The notes under the pieces are model-generated. The model did not search any database, was not told where the DNA came from, and worked only from the letters and a program-made list of their open reading frames with translations. The translations under genes and the position numbers were made by a program. Below are positions 1 to 5,321 of a stretch of DNA of 5,321 nt, in pieces; within the stretch, counting starts at the first letter, position 1, and each line of letters opens with the position of its first letter. The DNA comes from Deltaproteobacteria bacterium (GTDB lineage: Bacteria; UBA10199; SPLOWO2-01-44-7), in NCBI GenBank assembly GCA_016203765.1, contig JACQMB010000107.1, forward strand, positions 1-5,321, given 5' to 3'.

Positions 1-771
1 ACTCAAGACTTAAGGGAAAGGGGACAGCGCTACGAAAAAGAGCGCGTCCAGGTTTTGGACCATATCGGCGAGTTGGAGTCCCTGGTCAATCAAAACGAAC
101 AACTGGTTGCCCGCCTGGAAACGATGGTCGGGGTTCATTCGTTGGAAGGGGTGCAGGTGGGGATCGGCGGTGAGGCCGGCCGCCGTCCGAGCGTTTTTCA
201 ACTGGCTTCCCTGGATAAGGCCGCCGCGCAAAAAACGGAGGCCGACCTTTTTGATGAGACCGAGCTCCGCGCCTATAACCTGCGCACGATTGATTTGACC
301 GAAGAGGCCAAGGACGTTCAACAGCGCCTCAAGGATGTCTATCATTTTAACGGGGAGGCCGAATATTTCTGGAGTTCACTGCCGACCGTTGTCCCGGTCC
401 GGGGATGGGTTACTTCCGATTTCGGCTTGAGGCGTTCGCCGCTGACCGGCCGCCGCCAATTGCATGAAGGGATGGATGTGGCCTCTCCCTATGGGGCCCC
501 CGTGGTTGCCACCGGCGACGGGGTCGTCACCTTTTCCGGGCGTGGGGGGGGGTTGGGGCAGAAGATTGTCATCGATCACGGCTACGGCCTCGCCACCGTT
601 TACGGACATAACTCCGGCCTGATGGTCAAAGAGGGAGACCGCGTCCGCCGCGGCCAGATCATCGCCTCGGTTGGCTCCTCCGGCCGCTCCACCGGCCCGC
701 ATCTCCACTATGAAGTCCTCGTCGGCGGCGTCCCCGTCGACCCCAAGCGGTTTATGCTGGAACAGCTTTAA
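1..771 (+). CDS. M23-family (LytM/NlpD-type) zinc metallopeptidase, 5' end missing
   Basis: This frame is open from the first base, so the N-terminus and any signal peptide lie outside the window; 256 codons are visible. Residues 1-45 (window numbering) are charged with leucines at helical spacing and look like the coiled-coil stalk common in envelope M23 proteins. The peptidase domain covers about residues 130-255. It has the zinc-ligand motif HxxxD (His155, Asp159), a YGH motif (His203) and the HLH motif (His234, His236). By family knowledge such proteins cut peptide cross-links in peptidoglycan or, if degenerate, activate amidases; here all expected metal and catalytic residues are present, so an active endopeptidase in the periplasm is likely. 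The domain ends close to the C-terminus (VPVDPKRFM), as usual. secA follows after 42 bp on the same strand, so the two may be co-transcribed. A run of nine G (544-552) lies within a Gly-rich loop but the frame is intact. The family is secure; the exact substrate and the name are not. Confidence 0.93.
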   Translation, partial: TQDLRERGQRYEKERVQVLDHIGELESLVNQNEQLVARLETMVGVHSLEGVQVGIGGEAGRRPSVFQLASLDKAAAQKTEADLFDETELRAYNLRTIDLTEEAKDVQQRLKDVYHFNGEAEYFWSSLPTVVPVRGWVTSDFGLRRSPLTGRRQLHEGMDVASPYGAPVVATGDGVVTFSGRGGGLGQKIVIDHGYGLATVYGHNSGLMVKEGDRVRRGQIIASVGSSGRSTGPHLHYEVLVGGVPVDPKRFMLEQL

Positions 772-813
772 TCCTCCTTGCATCTTCCTTCCTTTGCCAC
801 TATTTTGTAATCC

Positions 814-3501
814 ATGTTTCAATGGCTGATCTGTAAAATCATCGGCACCAAGAATGAGCGGGAGTTGAAGAAGCTCAAGCCGCTGGTTTTCCACATCAAC
901 GCCTTCGAGCCCCAGATAAAAAAACTTTCCGACGCGGGGCTCAAGGCCAAAACGGCCGAATTTAGGGAGCGCGTTCAAAAAGGGGAATCCCTCGATGCCC
1001 TCCTGCCGGAGGCGTTTGCCGTGGTCCGCGAGGCAGCGGTCCGCGCCCTTGGCCAGCGCCACTTTGACGCGCAACTCTTGGGGGGGCTCGTGTTGCACCA
1101 AGGCAAAATCGCCGAAATGAAAACGGGCGAGGGCAAAACCCTGGTGGCGACCCTTCCGGTTTATCTCAATTCCCTGTCGGGGAAGGGTGTGCATGTGGTC
1201 ACGGTCAACGACTACCTGGCCCGGCGCGACGCCGAGTGGATGGGACAGATCTACAAATTTTTGGGGCTCTCGGTCGGCTGTATCGTGCACGGCTTGAGCG
1301 ATTCCGAACGCCAGTGGGCCTACAAGGCCGATGTGACCTACGGCACCAACAACGAATTCGGCTTCGACTATCTCCGGGACAACATGAAGTATGACCTGGC
1401 CGACTATGTTCAGCGCGATTTGAACTACGCCATTGTGGATGAGGTCGATAGCATTTTGGTTGACGAGGCGCGCACCCCTTTGATTATTTCCGGGCCGGCC
1501 GAGGAGTCGACCCATCTTTATTATTCCATTGATCGAATCATTCCCTTTCTCAAAAAAGAGACCCACTTCACGCTGGACGAGAAATCAAAATCGGTGATGC
1601 TCTCCGAAGAGGGGGTGGCGGAAGTGGAGAAGAAACTTAACGTCAAAAATCTCTACGACCCCCGAAACATCAACTTCGTCCACCACGTGAATCAGGCGCT
1701 CCGCGCGCATGCCATGTACAAGCGGGACGTGGATTACGTGGTCAAAGACGGCAAGGTGCTGATCGTCGATGAGTTCACCGGCAGGCTCATGCCCGGCCGG
1801 CGCTGGTCGGATGGGCTCCATCAGGCGGTCGAAGCCAAAGAGGGCGTTCAAATTGAAAACGAAAACCAGACCCTGGCGTCGGTGACTTTCCAGAATTATT
1901 TCCGGATGTACGCGAAGCTGGCCGGGATGACCGGCACCGCCGAAACCGAGGCGCCGGAATTCGCCAAAATTTATAACCTCGATGTGATGGTGATCCCGAC
2001 CAACCTGCCGATGGTTCGCGAAGACTACGCCGACGTGATTTACAAAACCGAGCCGGAAAAATTCCGCGCGGTGATCAAGGAAATCGAGGAGTGTCATGCG
2101 AAGGGTCAGCCGGTGCTGGTGGGCACCATCTCGATTGAAAAATCGGAAAAATTGGCGGAGATGCTCTCCCGCCGCGGGATCAAGCATCATGTCTTGAACG
2201 CCAAACAGCACGAAAAAGAGGCGGCCATCGTTGCCCAGGCCGGCCGCAAGGCCGCGGTGACTATTTCCACCAACATGGCCGGCCGGGGGACCGACATCAT
2301 GCTGGGGGGGAATCCGGAGTTCATGGCGCGCGAGCAGGCGGGGCGCGATGCCCCCGAGGAGGATTTCAAAAAGGCCGTCGAGGCGTTTCGCCAACAGTGT
2401 CAAAAAGAAAAAGAGGAGGTCAAACAGGCCGGAGGCCTGCACATCTTGGGAACCGAACGGCACGAGAGCCGGCGGATCGACAACCAGCTCCGGGGCCGGT
2501 CGGGCAGACAAGGGGATGCCGGCACGTCGCGGTTTTACCTCTCTTTGGATGACGATTTGTTAAGGATTTTCGGCGGGGAGCGGATTCAGAAGATGATGGA
2601 GCGCTTCGGCCTGGAGGAGGACGAACCGATCGAGCACCCGTGGCTCTCCCGCGCGATCGCCAACGCGCAGAAGAAAGTCGAGGCCCACAACTTTTCCATC
2701 CGCAAGAGCCTTTTGGAATTTGACGACGTGATGAACCAACAGCGCCGGACGATTTACAAAAGACGGCGCGAAATTCTGGGGGCGGCCGGCACCAAGGATT
2801 TTATTTTGGATATGGCGGATGAAAAGGTCACGGAGCTGGCGGAGGAGTGGATTCCGGAAAAATTCGATCCGGAGGCTTTCGACCCGGCCCCCCTGGAAGA
2901 AAAGGTCAGGGAGGTTTTTGACCTTTCCTTTGACGCGAAAAAAATCCGCAAAAAGGATTGGTCGCAGGAGACGATCGGCAAGACCCTTTATGAAAGTCTG
3001 GTGGTCGCTTATGAAGAAAAGCGATCCCGCTATCCCGAAGAGGTTTTTTTTCGGATCGAAAAATTCCTCCTTTTGTCCACCCTCGACGGTTTGTGGAAGG
3101 ACCACCTTTTGCAAATGGACCACCTGCGCGAGGGGATCGGCCTGCGCGGCTACGGACAGAAAGATCCTCTCCTGGAATACAAGCGGGAGGGTTTTGGGTT
3201 GTTTCGCCAGATGATGGGTCAGCTCACCACCGATGTCCTGCAAAAACTCTTCCGGGTCCGCATTCAGGAAGAGCAGGTGGCGCGCGCTTCTCAGGAGGTG
3301 GCCAACCTCCCTTTTAAACACCAACCGATGCAGATGTCTCATCAGGAAACGGGGAGTTTTCGCCAGCCGGCGCCTTCAAGTCCCCTGGCGGCTGGTCCGC
3401 AGACCACTGGGTCCACAGCGCCATCCTACCCCAAAGTCGGTCGCAACGACCCCTGCCCTTGCGGCTCCGGCAGGAAATACAAGAAATGTCATGGGGGGTA
3501 A
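814..3501 (+). CDS. secA: Preprotein translocase ATPase SecA
   Basis: SecA is the cytoplasmic motor ATPase that pushes unfolded preproteins through the SecYEG channel. The 895-residue product is near the usual length for SecA (about 900 in E. coli). The N-terminus (MFQWLICKIIGTKNERELKKL) is SecA-like and supports the ATG at 814. Walker A is MKTGEGKT (residues 102-109, Lys108) and Walker B is DEVD (209-212), both at the E. coli positions. NBD2 shows NMAGRGTD (487-494) and QLRGRSGRQGD (558-568, with the arginine finger region). The helical scaffold and wing domains follow, then a Gln/Pro/Ser-rich linker (about 840-872), and a complete SEC-C zinc domain, NDPCPCGSG...KKCH, with ligands Cys881, Cys883, Cys892 and His893; in other bacteria this domain binds SecB and lipids. 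No clear Shine-Dalgarno sequence precedes the ATG; the 42-bp gap after the M23 gene is pyrimidine-rich. The gene ends 2 bp from the stop of a convergent gene, with no terminator between them. Confidence 0.99.
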   Translation: MFQWLICKIIGTKNERELKKLKPLVFHINAFEPQIKKLSDAGLKAKTAEFRERVQKGESLDALLPEAFAVVREAAVRALGQRHFDAQLLGGLVLHQGKIAEMKTGEGKTLVATLPVYLNSLSGKGVHVVTVNDYLARRDAEWMGQIYKFLGLSVGCIVHGLSDSERQWAYKADVTYGTNNEFGFDYLRDNMKYDLADYVQRDLNYAIVDEVDSILVDEARTPLIISGPAEESTHLYYSIDRIIPFLKKETHFTLDEKSKSVMLSEEGVAEVEKKLNVKNLYDPRNINFVHHVNQALRAHAMYKRDVDYVVKDGKVLIVDEFTGRLMPGRRWSDGLHQAVEAKEGVQIENENQTLASVTFQNYFRMYAKLAGMTGTAETEAPEFAKIYNLDVMVIPTNLPMVREDYADVIYKTEPEKFRAVIKEIEECHAKGQPVLVGTISIEKSEKLAEMLSRRGIKHHVLNAKQHEKEAAIVAQAGRKAAVTISTNMAGRGTDIMLGGNPEFMAREQAGRDAPEEDFKKAVEAFRQQCQKEKEEVKQAGGLHILGTERHESRRIDNQLRGRSGRQGDAGTSRFYLSLDDDLLRIFGGERIQKMMERFGLEEDEPIEHPWLSRAIANAQKKVEAHNFSIRKSLLEFDDVMNQQRRTIYKRRREILGAAGTKDFILDMADEKVTELAEEWIPEKFDPEAFDPAPLEEKVREVFDLSFDAKKIRKKDWSQETIGKTLYESLVVAYEEKRSRYPEEVFFRIEKFLLLSTLDGLWKDHLLQMDHLREGIGLRGYGQKDPLLEYKREGFGLFRQMMGQLTTDVLQKLFRVRIQEEQVARASQEVANLPFKHQPMQMSHQETGSFRQPAPSSPLAAGPQTTGSTAPSYPKVGRNDPCPCGSGRKYKKCHGG
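3442..3474 (+). repeat. SEC-C direct repeat, intact copy in secA
   Basis: These 33 bases encode RNDPCPCGSGR of the SecA zinc domain. A second copy in the same orientation lies at 4611-4643, 1,169 bp downstream. The two match at 28 of 33 bases by direct count, and all five differences are synonymous. The - strand gene pair lies wholly between the two copies. The match could reflect a duplicated or exchanged secA tail, or simply an unrelated SEC-C protein remnant. Confidence 0.6.
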
Positions 3502-3503
3502 AT

Positions 3504-4175
3504 CTATCGTAGCAAATCACCCCCTATTTTTTGGGAGAGGGTCAGGGCGCGGCGTTTTATCTCCTTCCAGTCGGTATAGGGTGGTTTGAGATTTTTGTAC
3601 CGGATTAGATCGGTTTTTGAAAGGTCCCATGGTTTCGGCTCGGCCAATTGCAAGGCCAGTTGTTGAGTAACGGAAGCTTCTCCTTCCTGGGGATACAATG
3701 AATCAAGCGTGGTCAGGGCTTGCAGGGCCCGTTTCATTCCCAAGTGATCCGTGAGTGCGACAAAATCGATAAAATCCCTCGTGGTATTTCGTTTGACGAT
3801 AAGCACTCCCTTGATTCTTAAAATTTCCTCCGGTGTGGGAATTTTTAGCCCTCGAACCATTGTTGTTTGTAGCGGCTTGGAACGGATTAGTTGGCGAATA
3901 CCGGTGCGCACCCCCTGAAAATTTCCGAGGATCAACACCGGCGGTTCCAGTTTTTTGGTCCGCCAGCCGGCCTCTTTTTCCACTTTCTTCAGAATCTGTG
4001 CGAATCGTTCCTTCAGTTTGGGGTGAACATGATCGGCATCCATGGAGGTTCGGTGTTTCGCGTGAAGGGCGGCGGCAGTTCCGCCAACTAAAACGCATTC
4101 GGGAAAATTGGATTGAAAGACAATTTGGGCCGAAAGGAGCCGCTCCCAGTCTTCCAGTTCTCTCTTGTTACGCAC
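3504..4175 (-). CDS. AbiEii/MenT-like nucleotidyltransferase, putative toxin
   Basis: The 223-residue product carries the signature of the AbiEii (DUF1814) branch of the DNA polymerase beta-like nucleotidyltransferase fold. It has a LVGGTAAAL loop (GGT at 31-33), then HRTSMDAD with the metal-binding pair Asp46 and Asp48, then a central LRIKG with Lys122, and RDFIDFVAL (133-141) with Asp134 and Asp137. In AbiE and MenAT systems the enzyme is a toxin that transfers nucleotides, in studied MenT proteins to tRNA acceptor ends, and its partner gene is the antitoxin. The start is GTG at 4175, chosen because a strong Shine-Dalgarno AGGGAGG sits 5 nt upstream and because it overlaps the preceding gene by 8 bp, implying translational coupling. 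The stop lies 2 bp from the secA stop (convergent). The length is shorter than many AbiEii proteins, near that of the small MenT1-like forms. The motifs appear intact, so the enzyme is probably active. Whether it is a toxin, a defence effector or a housekeeping transferase cannot be read from the sequence. Confidence 0.85.
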   Translation of the reverse strand: MRNKRELEDWERLLSAQIVFQSNFPECVLVGGTAAALHAKHRTSMDADHVHPKLKERFAQILKKVEKEAGWRTKKLEPPVLILGNFQGVRTGIRQLIRSKPLQTTMVRGLKIPTPEEILRIKGVLIVKRNTTRDFIDFVALTDHLGMKRALQALTTLDSLYPQEGEASVTQQLALQLAEPKPWDLSKTDLIRYKNLKPPYTDWKEIKRRALTLSQKIGGDLLR

Positions 4176-4560
4176 TCGATCCTCCCTGAAGATTTTTCAA
4201 AAGGCCCCGCCACAAGGGGGTGGCACCATAAATCGCGGCGGAAGAGAGGACCTTTTCCAACGCCTGGGCGACCTCCCCGAAGGGACGGTCGGCAACTTGC
4301 CGGTAAAGTTCGCGCCAATTCGAAAGCGCCCCCTCGTCTAGAACCTCTTCGAGAAAAACCGGATCATCCCAAGCCGGTTTTTCCAAACGGATGCTCCGGC
4401 CGGCCGGCCGGGGCGCTTCAACCCCCCAGCGGGTGCAGGCCGCTTGAGAAGCAATGCGGCGGCGGCGTTCGGCGGAGAGGGCCCGCCGGCGGCGCCTTCC
4501 CCCCTGCCGCCCCCATCGGGCAAACGAGGCAAGGGCTGATGGGGAAAGCGGTTTCACCAC
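4168..4560 (-). CDS. Arginine-rich small protein, putative antitoxin of the AbiE-like pair
   Basis: The product is 130 residues, or 129 if the second of two tandem GTG codons (4558-4560 and 4555-4557) is used. An in-frame stop lies just upstream at 4567-4569, and no other start codon occurs in the first 35 codons. It has two parts. Residues 15-46 form a very basic segment with the pattern RWGRQGG-(R)5-ALSAERRRRIA...AA..RWG, resembling the GG-x-RAxxLsxExRxxIAxxAAxxRW motif seen in many small bacterial proteins. Residues 60-127 are acidic then amphipathic (DDPVFLEEVLDEG, NWRELYRQVADRPFGEVAQALEKVL, YGATPLWRGLLKNL) and appear helical. I do not recognise a named family, and it lacks an obvious match to the classical AbiEi winged-helix antitoxin. 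Its position ahead of and overlapping the nucleotidyltransferase suggests an antitoxin that binds DNA or RNA with its N-terminus and the toxin with its C-terminus; this is inference. The frame is strongly supported by the promoter just upstream and the coupled downstream gene. Confidence 0.75.
   Translation of the reverse strand: MVKPLSPSALASFARWGRQGGRRRRRALSAERRRRIASQAACTRWGVEAPRPAGRSIRLEKPAWDDPVFLEEVLDEGALSNWRELYRQVADRPFGEVAQALEKVLSSAAIYGATPLWRGLLKNLQGGSSA
4181..4187 (-). promoter_or_regulatory. Shine-Dalgarno site for the AbiEii-like gene
   Basis: On the - strand this reads AGGGAGG, 5 nt before the GTG start at 4175. It lies within the 3' end of the upstream gene, so both genes are read from one mRNA. 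It decides the GTG start of the nucleotidyltransferase. Confidence 0.8.
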
Positions 4561-4563
4561 CCG

Positions 4564-4593
4564 ATTTTATGCTTAGGGGGTAGGCAATGTCAA
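4564..4593 (-). promoter_or_regulatory. Sigma-70-type promoter of the AbiE-like operon
   Basis: On the - strand, TTGACA (4593-4588, 6 of 6 consensus) is followed after 18 bp by TAAAAT (4569-4564, 5 of 6). The expected transcription start, about 7 nt past the -10 box, is near 4557, which is the first base of the second GTG start codon. The operon mRNA is therefore predicted to be leaderless or nearly so. No Shine-Dalgarno sequence is present upstream of either GTG. Confidence 0.75.
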
Positions 4594-4649
4594 GTCCGCC
4601 GTTTACCCCCCGCAACGACCCCTGTCCCTGCGGGAGCGGCAGGGGATAG
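4587..4649 (+). pseudogene. Truncated SEC-C zinc-motif fragment (20 codons)
   Basis: This tiny frame reads MSSPPFTPRNDPCPCGSGRG and then TAG. Its RNDPCPCGSGR block equals SecA residues 877-887, but it ends where SecA continues KYKKCH, so the third cysteine and the histidine ligand are missing and it could not form the zinc site. The TAG aligns with the TAC of the SecA tyrosine codon. A G-rich stretch (4576-4580) lies before the ATG and might act as a ribosome site, but the ATG also overlaps the -35 box of the opposite promoter. It is most likely a remnant of a SEC-C domain gene or of a secA 3' end, not a functional gene. A translated micropeptide is possible but unsupported. Confidence 0.5.
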
Positions 4650-4650
4650 T

Positions 4651-4686
4651 CATCTGGTAAAAACACCCCCCTTTTTGCACCAGGTG
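4651..4686. repeat. 36-bp imperfect palindrome (hairpin)
   Basis: The left arm CATCTGGT plus AAAAA (4651-4663) pairs with TTTTT, a two-base GC bulge, and ACCAGGTG (4672-4686); the loop is CACCCCCC. The eight-base outer arms match at seven positions, with a G-U pair possible at the eighth. There is no T-run after it on either strand, so it is not a standard terminator. It ends 11 bp before the -35 box at 4698, which would suit an operator; it could also be a small dispersed repeat. Confidence 0.5.
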
Positions 4687-4697
4687 GAAAAACGATA

Positions 4698-4726
4698 TTG
4701 ACAGGCGCGACTACTCAAATTATATG
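4698..4726 (+). promoter_or_regulatory. Promoter of the small exported protein gene
   Basis: TTGACA (4698-4703, full consensus) is followed after 17 bp by TATATG (4721-4726, 4 of 6). The predicted start near 4733 gives a leader of about 14 nt that would still include the ribosome binding site. The -10 box is weaker than the -35 box, so the exact placement is less sure. Confidence 0.55.
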
Positions 4727-4732
4727 GGGCCC

Positions 4733-4741
4733 AAAGGAGAT
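4733..4741 (+). promoter_or_regulatory. Strong ribosome binding site
   Basis: AAAGGAGAT lies with its GGAG core 7 nt before the ATG at 4747. It fixes the start of the exported protein and rules out the earlier ATG-less extension and the other reading frame that starts at 4698. Confidence 0.85.
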
Positions 4742-4746
4742 CGTGC

Positions 4747-5151
4747 ATGAAAATCGTTGCCCCTCACGGAGTTGCGTTTCTCATCTTTTTTGTGGGTGTT
4801 GTTATGCAGGGAGGGTATGCCATTGCGGCTCCAGGAGCCGTCACAGGCAGAATTTACAATGTTGGGATGAATGCGGGCGCGGCGGAGATACGTATCGTCA
4901 TTAATGAAGAGGATGTGATTGATATTACGCCAGGGATGGAGGGGACATGTTTTGCATCCGGAGGTGTTGTGGGAGCGACCCAGATTAATAACATCCGCTT
5001 TTACTCACTCCTTCTGGTCAATGATGGGTCGGACCAATATAGGGCTTTGCTTTCCAATGCACTGATAGCGGCATCGCTCAAACGCATTGCGCAGGTTTGG
5101 TTTGAAAGTTCAAATTGCAACGTGGGTAATATCAATGTCGGTTATGAGTGA
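4747..5151 (+). CDS. Small exported protein of unknown function, two cysteines
   Basis: The 134-residue product starts with a clear Sec signal peptide: a short basic start (MKIVAPH), a hydrophobic core (GVAFLIFFVGVVM) and a likely signal peptidase I site AIA|AP after residue 27. The mature part is about 107 residues with exactly two cysteines, Cys68 and Cys124, which could form one disulfide in the periplasm or outside the cell. Predicted beta-rich stretches (TGRIYNVGMN, AEIRIVIN) come before Cys68, a helix-like segment follows (RFYSLLLVN...YRALLSNALIAASLKR), and QVWFES leads into Cys124. This order recalls small secreted beta-barrel proteins with a YSLLL helix and a VxVW strand, but I cannot name a family. 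It has its own promoter and a strong ribosome site and ends 27 bp from a convergent secreted-protein gene. Base composition is visibly more A+T-rich than secA, possibly a sign of transfer. Coding status is firm; function is unknown. Confidence 0.85.
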   Translation: MKIVAPHGVAFLIFFVGVVMQGGYAIAAPGAVTGRIYNVGMNAGAAEIRIVINEEDVIDITPGMEGTCFASGGVVGATQINNIRFYSLLLVNDGSDQYRALLSNALIAASLKRIAQVWFESSNCNVGNINVGYE

Positions 5152-5173
5152 GCTTGTTTTAAGTTATTTTTTT
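5151..5173 (+). terminator. Weak candidate intrinsic terminator
   Basis: A 5-bp stem AGCTT/AAGTT (5151-5155 with 5161-5165, one G-U pair) with a five-base loop is followed by seven T (5167-5173). The stem is short and A+T-rich, so its strength is doubtful. Its place in the 27-bp gap between two convergent genes is right for a terminator of the + strand gene. Confidence 0.35.
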
Positions 5174-5178
5174 CCTAA

Positions 5179-5321
5179 TTACCATCCCCAGTTTGTTCCC
5201 CCGCAGGCCGTGCGGTCGCTTTCGTCCGGGTCGCAGGCCGAGCCGGCGCCGTCACAGTCGAGATCGTGTTGATTGGAGTTGGGCGTAAAAGGGCAGTTGT
5301 CGACAAACCGGTGTGCGAACA
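5179..5321 (-). CDS. Thrombospondin type-3 repeat protein, C-terminal end only
   Basis: An open - strand frame enters from the right edge and ends at TAA (5181-5179), giving 46 visible residues. It contains VDNCPFTPNSNQ, then DLDCDGAGSACDPDES, then TACGGTNWGW at the C-terminus. DNCPxxxNxxQxDxDxDGxGDxCD is the thrombospondin type-3 repeat consensus; its aspartates bind calcium and its cysteines form disulfides. The usual Asp in GxGDxCD is Ser here. In bacteria these repeats occur in large secreted or outer-surface proteins, often as stalks near the C-terminus. The gene start, the main domains and the total number of repeats are outside the window. The high Asp/Cys content and the exact repeat spacing make the frame convincing although it is short. 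Confidence 0.85.
   Translation of the reverse strand, partial: FAHRFVDNCPFTPNSNQHDLDCDGAGSACDPDESDRTACGGTNWGW

Noticed and set aside
376..1566. Long - strand open frame of 396 codons opposite the M23 and secA genes
   Set aside because: It lies opposite two confident genes and its product shows no domain; such antisense frames are common in GC-rich coding DNA.
1585..3342. Two further long - strand frames opposite secA (308 and 260 codons)
   Set aside because: They are fully antisense to conserved SecA motifs, with no start signals or recognisable motifs.
3516..3536. C-run/T-run resembling 4664-4676, which could extend the SEC-C repeat past the stop codon
   Set aside because: It needs a gap of over 10 bases to align, and the first copy is coding sequence for the nucleotidyltransferase tail, so the likeness may be chance.
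4396..4413. GGCC-rich palindromic run inside the antitoxin-like gene
   Set aside because: It is short and falls in GC-rich codons (APRPAGR); nothing suggests a function beyond coding.
4113..4583. 156-codon + strand frame opposite the gene pair
   Set aside because: The product is Pro/Arg/Gly-rich low complexity without motifs. The opposite strand has a promoter, Shine-Dalgarno coupling and AbiEii motifs.
4651..4686. Palindrome read as an intrinsic terminator
   Set aside because: Neither strand has a T-run directly after the stem.
4698..4904. 68-codon + strand frame overlapping the exported protein
   Set aside because: It starts within the -35 box and has no ribosome site; the frame at 4747 has a strong one and a signal peptide.

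Overview
The window is a piece of a GC-rich bacterial chromosome. It has a housekeeping left part and an accessory right part. On the left, on the + strand, are the 3' part of a periplasmic M23-type peptidoglycan peptidase gene (1-771, start outside the window) and a complete secA (814-3501). An M23 gene just before secA, together with thrombospondin type-3 calcium-binding repeats on a surface protein and an AbiE-like gene pair, would fit a deltaproteobacterial lineage (Desulfobacterota, Myxococcota or a related uncultured group). That assignment is an inference and is not certain.

Two bases after the secA stop codon the strand switches. Positions 4560 to 3504 (- strand) hold a two-gene operon: a 130-codon arginine-rich protein of unrecognised family, overlapping by 8 bp a 223-codon nucleotidyltransferase with AbiEii/MenT-type motifs. 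The layout is that of a toxin-antitoxin or phage-defence module, with the small upstream protein as presumed antitoxin. A near-consensus promoter (TTGACA, 18 bp, TAAAAT) lies so close to the first gene's GTG start codons that its mRNA is predicted to be leaderless. The second gene has a strong Shine-Dalgarno sequence inside the first.

The noncoding stretch 4561-4746 holds this promoter, a truncated SEC-C zinc-motif fragment that repeats 11 residues of the SecA C-terminus with only synonymous differences, a 36-bp hairpin-like palindrome, and a promoter and ribosome binding site facing the other way. The right-hand promoter drives a small exported protein of unknown function (4747-5151) with a signal peptide and two cysteines. 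Converging on it from the right edge is the C-terminal end of a secreted thrombospondin type-3 repeat protein (5179-5321, - strand).

Functionally, the left part serves the envelope: SecA powers Sec export, which the M23 protein and both right-hand secreted proteins would be expected to use. The AbiE-like pair looks like an accessory cassette placed directly behind an essential gene.
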